A stretch of 64,000 nucleotides of DNA from Chloroflexi bacterium HGW-Chloroflexi-3 (GCA_002842045.1 PHBX01000013.1:39887-103886); one strand, 5' to 3'; shown: positions 25,536 through 36,177, counted from the stretch's first letter. A program made the numbers and translations. The notes: generated by a model from the sequence alone, not told the origin.

Positions 25536-27083
25536 ATGACAGATAACAACGAACTTGAAAAAACGCTTTGGGCTGCGGCGGATAAGATGCGCTCGAACAT
25601 GGATGCAGCCGAATACAAACACGTGGTTCTCGGGTTGATCTTTCTTAAATATATCTCGGATGCTTTCAATGATCTGTATGAAAAACTGGTTTCCAATGAA
25701 GGAGAATTTGAAGGGGCAGACCCGGAAGACCCAGATGAATATCTGGCCAGCAATGTGTTTTTTGTGCCCGAAAAAGCGCGCTGGCAGTATTTGCAAGATC
25801 GGGCTAAACAGCCTGAAATTGGCAAATTCATTGATGATGCCATGGATGCCATCGAACAAATCAACCCACCTTTGAAAGGTATACTGCCCAAAATATACGC
25901 CGATCCGGAACTTAACAAACAGCGCCTGGGCGAATTGATCGATTTGATCGGCACAATCGGTTTTGGAAAATATGCCAACGGTAATGCCAATGGAAATGCG
26001 CGCCCGCAGGATTTGCTCGGCCGGGTTTATGAATATTTCCTCGGACAATTCGCCGATGCTGAAGGCAAGAAAGGTGGCCAATTCTATACGCCAGCCAGTA
26101 TTGTCAAGTTGTTGGTTGAAATGCTCGAACCCTATAATGGGCGTGTGTACGACGGATGCTGTGGCAGCGGGGGCATGTTTGTGCAGAGTGAGAAATTCGT
26201 CATCAGCCATCAGGGCAATATCAAGGATCTCTCCATCTATGGGCAGGAGTCCAACCCGACCACCTTGCGCCTGGCGCGTATGAACCTGGCGATCCGCGGG
26301 ATTGATGCCCAATTGGAACTGGGAGACACCTTCCTGGATGATAAACACCCCGATTTGAAAGCTGATTTCATTCTCGCTAATCCACCCTTTAATATCAGCG
26401 ATTGGAGTGGCGAGCAATTACGCGAAGACCCACGCTGGAAATATGGAGCCCCTCCGGAGGGTAACGCCAATTATGCCTGGTTGCAGCATTTCATCAACAA
26501 ACTTAGCCCAACTGGAACAGCCGGCATCGTGTTGGCGAACGGCAGCATGAACAGCAACACCGGTGGAGAGGGGGAGATACGCAAGAATATGATAGAAGCT
26601 GGATTGGTGGATTGTATGGTGGCATTACCATCACAATTGTTTTACAACACCATGATTCCGGCTTGCCTGTGGTTCCTGGCGCGAGATCGCACCAATCATA
26701 AATTTAGAAATCGTTCGAATGAGATTCTGTTCATTGATGCTCGGAAAATGGGAAGCATGATCAATCGCAGAAATCGAGAGTTGACCGATCAGGACATCGC
26801 CCACATTGCCAGCACCTACCATGCCTGGCGAACCGGGAATGGTGAACCCTATGAAGATATCCCCGGCTTCAGTAAATCCGCTACGATCGAAGAAGTACGA
26901 CAAAATAATTTCGTGCTCATGCCAGGGCGCTATGTTGGCACTGAAGAAGCTGAAGATGATGGCATTCCTTTTGAAGAAAAAATGACTGCACTCACTTCTC
27001 AATTAGCGCATCAATTCGAAAGGGGAAATGAGCTGCAGGAGATCATTCGAAAGAACTTGAAGGGGATTGGATATGAGTTCTAA
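25536..27083 (+). CDS. hsdM: Type I restriction system DNA methyltransferase subunit HsdM
   Basis: 515 residues. HsdM_N domain ([38 protein letters not shown]) then an N6-adenine methyltransferase domain: motif X/I region [16 protein letters not shown] and [15 protein letters not shown], motif [11 protein letters not shown]. It methylates adenine in the bipartite target chosen by HsdS, protecting host DNA and forming part of the restriction complex. Overlaps hsdS by ~11 bases. Confidence 0.97.
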   Translation: MTDNNELEKTLWAAADKMRSNMDAAEYKHVVLGLIFLKYISDAFNDLYEKLVSNEGEFEGADPEDPDEYLASNVFFVPEKARWQYLQDRAKQPEIGKFIDDAMDAIEQINPPLKGILPKIYADPELNKQRLGELIDLIGTIGFGKYANGNANGNARPQDLLGRVYEYFLGQFADAEGKKGGQFYTPASIVKLLVEMLEPYNGRVYDGCCGSGGMFVQSEKFVISHQGNIKDLSIYGQESNPTTLRLARMNLAIRGIDAQLELGDTFLDDKHPDLKADFILANPPFNISDWSGEQLREDPRWKYGAPPEGNANYAWLQHFINKLSPTGTAGIVLANGSMNSNTGGEGEIRKNMIEAGLVDCMVALPSQLFYNTMIPACLWFLARDRTNHKFRNRSNEILFIDARKMGSMINRRNRELTDQDIAHIASTYHAWRTGNGEPYEDIPGFSKSATIEEVRQNNFVLMPGRYVGTEEAEDDGIPFEEKMTALTSQLAHQFERGNELQEIIRKNLKGIGYEF

Positions 27084-28224
27084 AGATTGGATTTCAACCA
27101 TATGGGGTGAAATTGCCACTTTAGAATATGGTAAATCATTAAAAGATTATCAAAACTCAAAGAGCGATATTCCTGTTTACGGGACAAACGGATTGATTGG
27201 CTTTACAACTAAATCTCTTTGCAAATTTCCCTCTGTAATAATTGGAAGGAAGGGAGCTTATCGAGGTGTTCATTTTTCTAATAGACCCTTTTATGTTATT
27301 GATACTGCATTTTACTTAAAACCCAAAATTGAAAAGTTGGATACTAGATTTGCTTATTATCAATTACTTACCAAAGATATTAATTCAATGGATAGTGGAT
27401 CAGCAATTCCATCCACGAGTAGAGAAGATTTTTATAACTTAGAATTATTATTGCCACCAATCACAACACAAAAAAGGATAGCACAAATTCTCTCCTCTCT
27501 CGATGAAAAAATCGAACTTAACCTCCAAACCATTGCCACCCTCGAAGCCATCGCCCAGGCAATTTTCAAAGAATGGTTTGTCGATTTCAACTTTCCCGGT
27601 GCTACTGGTGAGATGGTCGAAAGTGAATTGGGGTTGATTCCGAAAGGGTGGAAAGTCGGGAGATTGGGGGATATTCTAGAAATTAAAGGAGGGACAACGC
27701 CTAGCACTAAAGATCAAAAATATTGGGGCGGAAATAATTTTTTTGCAACTCCAAAAGACTTGTCGAATTTAAAATCTCCGGTTTTATTATCTACGGAAAG
27801 AAAAATTACTTTAGATGGGGTTCGTCAAATCAACTCTGGAATATTACCTGTTGGGACTCTGCTAATGTCATCAAGAGCGCCAATAGGATATTTAGCAATT
27901 ACAAATTTACCAGTTTCTATAAATCAAGGATTTATAGCGATTAATGCAAAAGAATATTCTAATTATTATTTTCTTCATTGGATAAAAGAAAATATAGAGA
28001 TATTAATTAGCAGAGCAAATGGATCGACTTTTTTAGAAATATCAAAGTCAAACTTTAGAGAAATTACTTGTATTTTACCACCAACTGATCTTTTTCAAAA
28101 ATTTAATTTGATTGATCAATCCATATTAGAAATATTAATAAATAATGAAAAAGAAACTCAGAATTTGATATCAATCCGAGAATTAATATTACCAAAATTA
28201 ATGAATGGTGAAATTGAATTGTAA
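27073..28224 (+). CDS. hsdS: Type I restriction system specificity subunit HsdS
   Basis: 383 residues from the ATG at 27073 (ribosome site AGGGGATTGG). Two target-recognition domains separated by a conserved helical spacer: [40 protein letters not shown] and KEWFVDF; the second TRD begins [20 protein letters not shown] and the protein ends in [20 protein letters not shown]. The TRDs are much more AT-rich than hsdM, as expected for exchanged specificity modules. Defines the DNA target. Confidence 0.95.
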   Translation: MSSKDWISTIWGEIATLEYGKSLKDYQNSKSDIPVYGTNGLIGFTTKSLCKFPSVIIGRKGAYRGVHFSNRPFYVIDTAFYLKPKIEKLDTRFAYYQLLTKDINSMDSGSAIPSTSREDFYNLELLLPPITTQKRIAQILSSLDEKIELNLQTIATLEAIAQAIFKEWFVDFNFPGATGEMVESELGLIPKGWKVGRLGDILEIKGGTTPSTKDQKYWGGNNFFATPKDLSNLKSPVLLSTERKITLDGVRQINSGILPVGTLLMSSRAPIGYLAITNLPVSINQGFIAINAKEYSNYYFLHWIKENIEILISRANGSTFLEISKSNFREITCILPPTDLFQKFNLIDQSILEILINNEKETQNLISIRELILPKLMNGEIEL

Positions 28225-29180
28225 TGCAAGAAAAGCAGAAAATAAGTATTGAAGAAGTGTGGAAAAACTGGATCGATTGCTTGATTGGTGACGATCGAAA
28301 TTCAATTTTTCAACAAATTAACTTGATGATCTGGGACACATCCATTTTCCGAGTTGTGGTTGCCTGTCGCAAGAAAAAGGTAGAAAAAAACTCCGAAGAA
28401 CCAGAAATAAATGGGGCACTCCATTCTTTTATCGACAGAAATTATTTCCAATCTCAGTGTCTATATATTCGTCGAATAATTGATTCATCGTTCGTAATTC
28501 GAGGGAAAAAAGGTGTTTTTTCATTAGGTGCATTGCTAAAGGATTTAAAAAAATATAGGTTAGAGCTAAATAGGGAAAAATTCCTTTTTCTATTAGGAAA
28601 GCCATATGATTATTCTGAGATTCAAAAAAAGGAAAATGAATATTTAAAAACACATCATAATTGTATTGTGCCATCTGAATATGATTGGTGGCCGATCGAA
28701 GAGGCTCACCGATTTTTCGATCGACTATGTGGTATCAACATAACTGAGCGCAGGCCTGATGATGTCATCCCGGAACAAGTTTTCTCTCGCCTGGATGATA
28801 AATTGAGTACATGTAAGAAAATAATTGAGTATGTAGAAAAAAATATTGCCCATTCAGCCACACAAGATAGCCGTGAAATACAAAATGCTGAAGATTTAAG
28901 AATAACTTTCCATCAGATTTGGGATGCTCAGAAAATTGTTTTCGAAGTAGCTAATTTTTTATCCACCGCTTTATTCTCAACGGGGAATATGGCTTTACAA
29001 ACCGAAAATCATAATTTCTATCAATATTGGGACAAACCAATGTTTGAATGTGATGAGATTGGTTTGGTTAGGTCTACCGTGAAAGCATATAGAGATGAAA
29101 CCAGCAAATGGAGCGAGACTGCAATCGATAATATCTGGAATTGGATTGAAGAAACAAACGTTGAGGAGATTGAAGGATGA
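28224..29180 (+). CDS. Hypothetical protein, possible AbiU2-like HEPN
   Basis: 318 residues, all-helical in character, no signal peptide. Its ATG overlaps the hsdS stop by one base, so it is co-translated within the restriction operon. Features include an N-terminal helical half with FIDRNYFQSQCLYIRRIIDS and a C-terminal KKIIEYVEKNIAHSATQDS, which resembles the (R)nk-AH-D/S motif of AbiU2-type HEPN proteins; the Arg of the RxxxxH pair is not obvious. AT-rich. If right, it is an abortive-infection RNase or tRNA-targeting partner; alternatively an unknown Type I accessory. Assignment is weak. Confidence 0.45.
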   Translation: MQEKQKISIEEVWKNWIDCLIGDDRNSIFQQINLMIWDTSIFRVVVACRKKKVEKNSEEPEINGALHSFIDRNYFQSQCLYIRRIIDSSFVIRGKKGVFSLGALLKDLKKYRLELNREKFLFLLGKPYDYSEIQKKENEYLKTHHNCIVPSEYDWWPIEEAHRFFDRLCGINITERRPDDVIPEQVFSRLDDKLSTCKKIIEYVEKNIAHSATQDSREIQNAEDLRITFHQIWDAQKIVFEVANFLSTALFSTGNMALQTENHNFYQYWDKPMFECDEIGLVRSTVKAYRDETSKWSETAIDNIWNWIEETNVEEIEG

Positions 29181-29213
29181 TCCTCAAAATGGATGGCAAT
29201 GATGGACGAATCT

Positions 29214-29285
29214 GTAGGGGTGAAGGATTGGATATAAGAGTCCGTTGTGCAAATCCATGCCAATTATCCAATCCTTCACCCCTAC
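29214..29285. repeat. REP-family hairpin, free copy
   Basis: Perfect 20-bp inverted repeat (29214-29233 with 29266-29285; arm starts GTAGGGGTGAAGGATTGG) enclosing 32 bases, in the gap before the RAYT gene. A further right-half copy (CCTTCACCCCTACAACACAA) lies at about 29320-29341 and a decayed one (CACCCCTACGACATAAT) near 29373. Confidence 0.9.
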
Positions 29286-29421
29286 AACACAAATCGACCA
29301 CCAAACACCAATCCCGGATTCCTTCACCCCTACAACACAAATTTTCACTCAACCACCATTCTTGGCGAATTGCACCCCTACGACATAATTACACTAATAA
29401 CCCCATCATGGTTAACCCATC

Positions 29422-30009
29422 ATGACATATAATCCCACCATTCACAACCGCCGATCCATCCGATTGCAAGGATATGATTATTCCCAATTCGGCACTTATT
29501 TCATAACCATTTGTACTCATCAGAAACAACGCATTTTTGGCGAGATTGTGAATGGTGAAATGAAATTGAATTTGATGGGTCAATATGCATTCCACCAGTG
29601 GAATAAAATTCCGCAACGATTTCTTAATGTTGAATTGGACGAATTCATCATCATGCCCAATCACATCCACGGGATTATTATTATTGGAAGCGGTAGGGGT
29701 GAAGGATCGGAGAATAAACTGCGATTTCCAACCATAAATTCGTTCTCCGATCCTTCACCCCTACACCACGATCATCACCAACCCAATGGCACCGTCCCCG
29801 GATCCATCGGCGCCATCATTCAAAATTTCAAATCGGGAACATCACGAAAAATCAATGCCATGCCAGGAATGAAGAATATTAAACTCTGGCAAATTAATTA
29901 TTACGATCATATCATCCGGAATGAAGAAGATCATCACCGGATTGTTGAATACATTCAAAAAAATCCTGTACAATGGGAACAGGATGAATTATTTTCAGGC
30001 GGGTTGTGA
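29422..30009 (+). mobile_element. REP-associated tyrosine transposase (RAYT, Y1/HUH family), intact
   Basis: 195 residues: IHNRRSIRLQGYDYSQFGTY, FITICTHQKQRIFGEIVNGE, then the HUH motif in IIMPNHIHGIIII and the catalytic Tyr in INYYDHIIRNEEDHHRIVEY followed by IQKNPVQW. Y1 single-strand transposase-like proteins of this group are domesticated or mobile agents linked to REP repeats. A hairpin repeat (29693-29764) lies inside the frame between HUH and Tyr motifs and is translated as GRGEGSENK...SDPSPLHH. The stop TGA overlaps the hsdR ATG, so the gene sits neatly inside the restriction operon. Confidence 0.9.
29693..29764. repeat. REP-family hairpin inside the RAYT reading frame
   Basis: Perfect 22-bp inverted repeat (29693-29714 with 29743-29764; arm starts GTAGGGGTGAAGGATCGG) with a 28-base loop. 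Same ends as the free copy at 29214. Length and phase keep the transposase frame open. Confidence 0.92.
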
Positions 30010-33000
30010 TGATCCTTTACGAATCTGAAATTGAAGAAATCACACTGACGCTGCTGCGGGATGAAAACGGCTATCTGACGTTGAATGGTCCCGATCTGAT
30101 CGAAGGTCGCTCCCCGGAGCGCAATTACAATGAGGTTGTTCTTAAAAAACGATTGCATACTGCCATCGATCGCATCAACCCGCACATTCCCACAGACGCG
30201 CGTGAGGAAGCCTTCAAAAAAGCCTTACGCACACCTTCACTGGGTCTGAGCGAAAGCAATGAAGCCTTTCACCTCATGCTCACAGAAGGGATTGATGTCA
30301 AGTTCAGTGTTGGCGATGGCAAATCTCGTACCGACAAGGTCTGGTTGGTGGATTTTAATCAACCGGATCGGAACGAATTCCTGGCAGTCAACCAGTTCAC
30401 TGTGGTGGAGAATAACACCAATAAACGTCCGGATATTGTGATCTTCATCAATGGGTTGCCGTTGGTAGTGTTTGAATTGAAGAATCCAACCGATGAAAAC
30501 GCCGATGTGCAGGCTGCTTTCCACCAATTGCAAACCTATCATCAAGCCATTCCATCGCTATTTATTTATAATGCTTTTGAGATCATCAGTGATGGTTGGT
30601 TCGCCAAAGCCGGTACGATCTCCAGCGATTATTCGCGCTTCATGGAATGGAAAAGCGAGGATGGCAGCTGTATTGTGGATGCCAAGGTTGAGCCGGAGTT
30701 GGAACCTCTCATCAGGGGAATGCTCAACAAGCAAAGACTGCTGGATCTCATCCGCCATTTCATTGTGTATGAAAAATCCGTCAAAAAACTGGCTGCCTAC
30801 CACCAATATTTTGCAGTCAATAAAGCCATTCAGTCGACCCTACGGGCTGCTGCCGAGCCGGATCATCATTTTGTACGCGAGCATCCAGCTGAATATGGTC
30901 TGGCTAGTGTCGATCAGCAACCGAAAGGTGACAAACGCGCTGGTGTGGTCTGGCATACCCAGGGCAGCGGCAAAAGTCTTTCGATGGTCTTTTACACTGG
31001 CAAACTGGTGCTGGCAGCGGAGATGAATAACCCCACCGTGGTAGTGCTGACCGATCGCAACGACCTGGATATGCAGTTATTTGAAACCTTCAACAATTGT
31101 CAACAGCTGCTACGGCAGAGCCCGGTGCAGGCAGGCAGTCGAGAAGAATTGAAGACTTTGTTATCGGTTGCATCGGGGGGTATCGTTTTTACCACCATTC
31201 AGAAATTTTTTCCGGAAGACAAAGACCTCAAATATCCAACATTAACCGAACGTCGTAATGTGGTCGTGATTGCCGATGAAGCCCATCGCAGCCAGTACGA
31301 TTTTATCGATGGGTTTGCCCGCCACATGCGTGATGCTCTGCCGAATGCATCCTTCATTGGATTTACCGGTACACCGATTGAAAAAGAGGACAAGAACACC
31401 CAGGCTGTGTTTGGTAATTATGTGGATGTGTACGATATCCAGCAGGCGGTTGAAGATGGTGCTACCGTGCGCATCTTTTATGAAAGCCGCCTGGCAAAGA
31501 TTGAACTCCCTGAATCAGATCAAAAAATACTGGATGAACGCGTCGAAGAAGTCACCGAAGATGATGAGCTCACCGAAAAGCAAAAACGCTTTGCCAAATG
31601 GGCAAGCAAAGAAGCGGTGGTGGGCAGTGCCAGCCGTTTGCAGCAGGTAGCTGCTGATATCGTCCAGCATTTTGAGCAGCGTTTGAGTGCCGTCGAAGGC
31701 AAAGGCATGATTGTTTGCATGAGCCGCCGGATATGTGTTTACCTGCATAACGAGATCATTAAATTGCGTCCGGATTGGTACAGCCTGGATGATGCCCTTG
31801 GCGCGATCAAAATTGTGATGACAGGTTCCTCCAGTGATCCGTTGGGCTGGCAGGAGCACATCCGCAACAAGGAAAAACGCAAAGCCATTGGGAACCGTCT
31901 CAAAGACCCGAAAGATTCATTGAAATTAATCATCGTGCGAGATATGTTCCTGACGGGGTTTGATGCTCCCTGCCTGCATACCATGTATATCGATAAACCC
32001 ATGAATGGGCATACATTGATGCAATCCATCACCCGTGTCAACCGCGTTTTTGGCGACAAAGAAGGTGGTTTGATTGTGGATTATATTGGCATTGCTCAGG
32101 ATTTAAAGAAGGCATTGCTGGTTTATGCTGACAGCCAGGGGAAGGGTCAGATCACTTTTGACCAATCGGAAGCCGTCGCCAAAATGCTGGAATACTACGA
32201 GATTTTGGTGAATATGTTTGGACGCTGGGATTATCGCCGATATTTCACGTTGACCCCTAGAGAAAAACTCAGTTTCATCCTGGATGCTGCCAACTACATT
32301 GGTGGACTAAAAGAGATTCGCGAAGGAAACACCTTTCGTAATGGCAAGGATCGTTTCAAAGATCATGTGGTCAGGTTGCAAAAAGCCTTTGGTCTGGCAG
32401 TTCCTCACCCGAAAGCACTTGAAATTCGCGATGATCTGGCGTTCTTCCAGGCCATCAAGGCACGTTTTTCCAAATTTGATGAAACCACCCGCATCAGAAC
32501 CAATGAAGAAATCGAAACGGCCATAAGGCAGATCATCAATGATGCCATCATCTCCAGCGAAGTGATTGATGTATTTGATGCAGCGGGCATCCGTAAACCG
32601 GACATATCCATTCTATCGGATGAATTTCTGGCAGAGATTCAGGGCATGCAGCGCAAAAATCTAGCTTTGGAATTATTGAAAAAGCTGTTGAATGACGAGA
32701 TCAGAACGCGCGGTCAGATGAATATGGTGCAGGGCAGAAAATTTTCCGAGATGCTTGCCCGGGCAGTCAAGCGTTATCAGAGTGGTCTGATTGATTCAGC
32801 CCGCATCATTGAAGAATTGATCCAACTGGCAAAAGATATCCGTGCTGCAGATGAACGCGGTGAAAAACTGAATTTACGCCCGGATGAACTTGCTTTTTAC
32901 GATGCCCTGGCAGACAACCCCAATGCTGAAGAATTGATGGGAGACCAGATTCTTAAACAAATCGCGCATGAACTGGTAACGAGTGTCCGCAGCAACACCT

Positions 33001-33176
33001 CTATCGACTGGCAGTATAAGCAAAGTGTCCAGGCAAAGTTGAGGGTGATGGTGAAACGAATTCTGAGGAAGTACAAGTACCCGCCGGATGATCCGGCTAC
33101 GGGTGAATATACGGTATCGGTGAATAAGGTGCTCGATCAGGCTGCCTTGTTGGCAGATTTTTGGACGAAGGAGTAG
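30009..33176 (+). CDS. hsdR: Type I restriction system endonuclease/translocase subunit HsdR
   Basis: 1055 residues from the ATG at 30009. N-terminal HSDR_N nuclease ([20 protein letters not shown] then [19 protein letters not shown] ... E-x-K core), SF2 translocase with Walker [23 protein letters not shown] in [14 protein letters not shown], motif [11 protein letters not shown], motif [14 protein letters not shown], and a C-terminal helical HsdM/HsdS-binding region. It translocates and cuts unmodified DNA. Separated from hsdMS by the AbiU2-like and RAYT genes. Confidence 0.96.
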   Translation: MILYESEIEEITLTLLRDENGYLTLNGPDLIEGRSPERNYNEVVLKKRLHTAIDRINPHIPTDAREEAFKKALRTPSLGLSESNEAFHLMLTEGIDVKFSVGDGKSRTDKVWLVDFNQPDRNEFLAVNQFTVVENNTNKRPDIVIFINGLPLVVFELKNPTDENADVQAAFHQLQTYHQAIPSLFIYNAFEIISDGWFAKAGTISSDYSRFMEWKSEDGSCIVDAKVEPELEPLIRGMLNKQRLLDLIRHFIVYEKSVKKLAAYHQYFAVNKAIQSTLRAAAEPDHHFVREHPAEYGLASVDQQPKGDKRAGVVWHTQGSGKSLSMVFYTGKLVLAAEMNNPTVVVLTDRNDLDMQLFETFNNCQQLLRQSPVQAGSREELKTLLSVASGGIVFTTIQKFFPEDKDLKYPTLTERRNVVVIADEAHRSQYDFIDGFARHMRDALPNASFIGFTGTPIEKEDKNTQAVFGNYVDVYDIQQAVEDGATVRIFYESRLAKIELPESDQKILDERVEEVTEDDELTEKQKRFAKWASKEAVVGSASRLQQVAADIVQHFEQRLSAVEGKGMIVCMSRRICVYLHNEIIKLRPDWYSLDDALGAIKIVMTGSSSDPLGWQEHIRNKEKRKAIGNRLKDPKDSLKLIIVRDMFLTGFDAPCLHTMYIDKPMNGHTLMQSITRVNRVFGDKEGGLIVDYIGIAQDLKKALLVYADSQGKGQITFDQSEAVAKMLEYYEILVNMFGRWDYRRYFTLTPREKLSFILDAANYIGGLKEIREGNTFRNGKDRFKDHVVRLQKAFGLAVPHPKALEIRDDLAFFQAIKARFSKFDETTRIRTNEEIETAIRQIINDAIISSEVIDVFDAAGIRKPDISILSDEFLAEIQGMQRKNLALELLKKLLNDEIRTRGQMNMVQGRKFSEMLARAVKRYQSGLIDSARIIEELIQLAKDIRAADERGEKLNLRPDELAFYDALADNPNAEELMGDQILKQIAHELVTSVRSNTSIDWQYKQSVQAKLRVMVKRILRKYKYPPDDPATGEYTVSVNKVLDQAALLADFWTKE

Positions 33177-33194
33177 TAAATCAGTCTTTGGTAA

Positions 33195-33222
33195 TTGTTT
33201 TACAACTTTTCTGTTTTACAAT
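33195..33222 (+). promoter_or_regulatory. Probable sigma-70 promoter of the reverse transcriptase gene
   Basis: TTGTTT (33195-33200), 16-base spacer, TACAAT (33217-33222). Predicted start near 33228-33230, only ~12 bases before the RT ATG, which has no Shine-Dalgarno sequence; the message may be nearly leaderless. Confidence 0.55.
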
Positions 33223-33240
33223 TCAAATAATATACTTTCT

Positions 33241-35334
33241 ATGAATACATCAAATATAACCAAAAATAATTTAAGACTTGCGTGGAATCGCCTTGCAACA
33301 ACTCAAGATGCAAAATATAAGAATTATTTTAGAGATATTATGGAGTCTTATGAGTTGGCGTCTAATGAAAATTTGTTTGAATTGTATACAAGAATTCGAA
33401 GTTGTGAATATACTCCCCAAACACCTACTCGATTGTATTATCCAAAAGCTTCAGGTCTACAACGTCCATTTACTTTATTATGTATTGAAGACCAAATAGT
33501 ATTTCAAGCAATAGCTAATATTTTCGAAGAAAAGGTTTGTGATAGAAGAAAACCATTAGAGAGAAAGGCTATTTTTAGCAATTGGTTACCAAATAAAAAA
33601 GGTACGATATTTTTTCTAAATCATTGGAGTTATGGTTATTTTGAATTAAGAAAAGTTTTAAAAAACTGGTTTCAAAATGGTTATTCTTGGATGGTAAATT
33701 TTGATTTAACTGCATTTTATGAGACTATACCTCATGAATTATTAATCAAAACCATTTTTCCAAGAAATGGAAATATTGAATTAACTAATTTTTTTCTGTC
33801 ATGTTTTAAAACATGGAGTACAGATTCCAAATCTAAACAGCACGGACATGGTCTTCCTCAAGGGCCAACTGCTTCGGATTTTCTTTCAGAATGTATTATG
33901 TTGCCGATTGATGAAGAGATGCATGAAACTTGTGTTTATCTTCGCTATGTTGATGATATTCGAATTCTTGGAAAAACTGAACTTGAGGTTAGAAAATCGT
34001 TAGTTAAGTTAGAAAAACTTTGTAGGGAAAGAGGATTGATCCCGAGTTCAGAAAAGACTGAAATCTTATACATTAAAGATGAAAATCAATTGCTTGAAAA
34101 CATTCCCCCAATTCTTTTCTATAATGAATCGAAAAGTAAAGAATTTTTATCGAAAGAAGATGAAAAACAATTAATTAATGAGTCGATTCAGTCCCAAAAT
34201 AATCATTTTGTTATAAAAGATAAGTCTAAATTTCGTTTTTTATTGTTCCGTGCAAATACCTCTGATGAAATATTAAATATAATAATCAAATTATGGAAAC
34301 ATAATCCTCACCATATAGAAGCATTTTCCGCATTCTTACAGAATTATCATAAAGTTGATGAGATTATTCAATTATGTATTGATGATGTTTTAGATAATCC
34401 GTATGATTTTGTTAAAGGGGAGTCCTGGAAAATACTTTCTAGAATGTGCTCGAATGAGGAATTAATAAAATTAATGGCTTATGCGGTTGAATCAGTTAAA
34501 AAGAGAGACTGTCCGGCTGAACATTTGGGGGTTTATGAATTTTTATTTACATGTGATAATTTAAATTTAGGAAATTATAGTAATTGGATTATGTTTGAAA
34601 AATCTTCTTTAATTCAAGCATTATCTGGATCAAAGTTGACATTAACAGAGAATAATATTGATGATCTAATACCAAAATTCCTTCATAGAACAATACCTGA
34701 TTGTTCATTAAGTATTGTTAAACCACTAATAAAATCGGCTAAAACATTAGATAATTTTGAAAAATATATTTCGAAAAAATCATCAGTTGCAAGAAATGTT
34801 TTCATTAAAGCTGGTCTATTAACTGTTGGTAGAAGAATAAGATATGACCTTATGGGGAAAACAATATCCAGAAGGTATAAAATCCAATATTGGAATAAAT
34901 GGAATGTGCTTTTTGGTCCTGAATATTCACACGCATATTCATTATTAAATTTAGCTGAAAGCAGTTTTGATAGTTTCTTTTCCTCTTGGTTGTCTTATCA
35001 AGATTCTTTTAATGATGCTTTATTTAGGGCATTCCAAAATATTCTATTACTAAAAAACGCACCTGGAGCAATATCAACAACAACAAATAGGGGGTTGATA
35101 GATTATGGTCTATTGCTAAATAATGGAAATTTTAAAAATGTTTATCCTAATTTATATCTTCACCTGAACTCTATCCATTTAAGAAGAAATAAACTTCCAA
35201 GTTCCCATCCATATGATAAAAGAACTAATGCTAAAGCTATGACACTACGAAAAAATGAACAGAGGACAATGAAAGCCCACATGTCTGCAGCCTATTCAGA
35301 AATAATTAATATTTGTCAAAATTTAGGCGTATAA
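33241..35334 (+). CDS. Defence-associated reverse transcriptase, AbiA-like, with C-terminal HEPN-type motif
   Basis: 697 residues. RT domain in the first ~280: motif A FDLTAFYETIPHELL (Asp155), motif B GLPQGPTASDFLSE (204-217), motif C YVDD (236-239). The pattern GLPQGP-x-x-S and FYETI is that of the UG/Abi group of bacterial RTs, not group II introns (no maturase or HNH) or retrons. Then ~300 helical residues that could be HEAT-like repeats, and a C-terminal helical domain with R649-N-K-L-P-S-S-H656, an Rx6H motif typical of HEPN RNases. AbiA has RT plus C-terminal HEPN. Low GC, own promoter, directly behind hsdR. Likely anti-phage; the AbiA assignment is by architecture only. Confidence 0.85.
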   Translation: MNTSNITKNNLRLAWNRLATTQDAKYKNYFRDIMESYELASNENLFELYTRIRSCEYTPQTPTRLYYPKASGLQRPFTLLCIEDQIVFQAIANIFEEKVCDRRKPLERKAIFSNWLPNKKGTIFFLNHWSYGYFELRKVLKNWFQNGYSWMVNFDLTAFYETIPHELLIKTIFPRNGNIELTNFFLSCFKTWSTDSKSKQHGHGLPQGPTASDFLSECIMLPIDEEMHETCVYLRYVDDIRILGKTELEVRKSLVKLEKLCRERGLIPSSEKTEILYIKDENQLLENIPPILFYNESKSKEFLSKEDEKQLINESIQSQNNHFVIKDKSKFRFLLFRANTSDEILNIIIKLWKHNPHHIEAFSAFLQNYHKVDEIIQLCIDDVLDNPYDFVKGESWKILSRMCSNEELIKLMAYAVESVKKRDCPAEHLGVYEFLFTCDNLNLGNYSNWIMFEKSSLIQALSGSKLTLTENNIDDLIPKFLHRTIPDCSLSIVKPLIKSAKTLDNFEKYISKKSSVARNVFIKAGLLTVGRRIRYDLMGKTISRRYKIQYWNKWNVLFGPEYSHAYSLLNLAESSFDSFFSSWLSYQDSFNDALFRAFQNILLLKNAPGAISTTTNRGLIDYGLLLNNGNFKNVYPNLYLHLNSIHLRRNKLPSSHPYDKRTNAKAMTLRKNEQRTMKAHMSAAYSEIINICQNLGV

Positions 35335-35421
35335 CAAATGTATAAATCTTTGTTTTTTTCACAATAATTTAATGGTAAGTATTTCATCAACGGGGTCACT
35401 ATCACCCCAGGGGAGGTTTAC

Positions 35422-36090
35422 GTGTCCGAAAAATTCTCACTCATCCGTGGGATCTTAAGCAAGCTGGGTTTGTCCAAAGAGGCAGTCGACGATGTCGTTG
35501 ATCTGGTCGGCGATTTTCTGGGTTCCAAAGAGGAAAAACCTAAATCACCTATCGAATTTCCCTATCACCTGCGGGATGCTTTCCTCTCCAATGCCGAGAT
35601 CAGCTTCTACCATATAGTCCAATCTGTCGTGGGTGAAACTTCCCAGGTCTTCAGCAAGGTCTCGCTGGGGGACATCTTCTATGTCAAATCCAGTGATGCC
35701 AGCAAGCACCGCATTTACACCAACAAAATTGACCGCAAACATGTCGATTTTCTACTGTGCAATCCGAAGGCAGTGCGTCCCTTCTTGGGGATCGAACTGG
35801 ACGACAAAAGCCACCAACGCAATGACCGCCAGGAACGCGATCAGTTTGTCGATCAGGTTTTTGCAGCTGCGGGGATTCCACTGGTGCGTGTCCCTGCCAA
35901 GCACACCTACTCCTTGCAGGAAGTTCAGGCGGTGCTGCAGCCGTACATCCAGCTGGATGCCAGCCAACCCCTGCCACCCGACGACAAACCACAACAATCC
36001 TGGACGACACCCCGCTGCACGAAATGTGGGTCGGAGATGGTCATGCGGGCAGCCAGGAATGTGGTGCCAGTGGAGGCCGTCAACGAATAG
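35422..36090 (+). CDS. DUF2726 domain protein with truncated zinc ribbon
   Basis: 222 residues from the GTG at 35422, with GGGGAGG seven bases upstream. Central DUF2726 domain (FPYHLRDAFLSNAEISFYHI, FYVKSSDAS, VDFLLCNPKAVRPFLGIELD, DKSHQRNDRQERDQFVDQVF, GIPLVRVPAKHTYS), a PD-(D/E)XK-like nuclease fold with D ... E-L-D. At the end TPRCTKCGSEMVMRAARN is the first half of a topoisomerase-type zinc ribbon; the second CxxC half is absent and the sequence runs into VVPVEAVNE and a stop, so the ribbon was probably cut off. GC-rich, unlike the RT gene. Confidence 0.8.
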   Translation: MSEKFSLIRGILSKLGLSKEAVDDVVDLVGDFLGSKEEKPKSPIEFPYHLRDAFLSNAEISFYHIVQSVVGETSQVFSKVSLGDIFYVKSSDASKHRIYTNKIDRKHVDFLLCNPKAVRPFLGIELDDKSHQRNDRQERDQFVDQVFAAAGIPLVRVPAKHTYSLQEVQAVLQPYIQLDASQPLPPDDKPQQSWTTPRCTKCGSEMVMRAARNVVPVEAVNE

Positions 36091-36177
36091 CCGTCAACGA
36101 ATAAGAATCGAATAAACGAATGTTAACACACTGTTCGTCGCGTATCATTGATTGTTGTTAACACAGATAATATGTTT

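Noticed and set aside
25488..26417. Minus-strand 309-codon ORF opposite hsdM
   Set aside because: Shadow frame: hsdM on the plus strand has full methyltransferase motifs; the opposite frame shows none.
28224..29180. Second specificity or anti-restriction subunit
   Set aside because: No TRD-like repeats or Ocr/Ard features; helical content and AHS motif fit HEPN-type better, though not firmly.
29214..29390. CRISPR-like or attachment-site repeats
   Set aside because: Copies are inverted pairs of decreasing quality and match the transposase-linked hairpin family; no integrase is present.
33241..35334. Retron or group II intron RT
   Set aside because: No msr/msd-like inverted repeats in the 64-base upstream or 87-base downstream gap, no maturase X domain or HNH; long helical C-terminus fits Abi-type RT instead.
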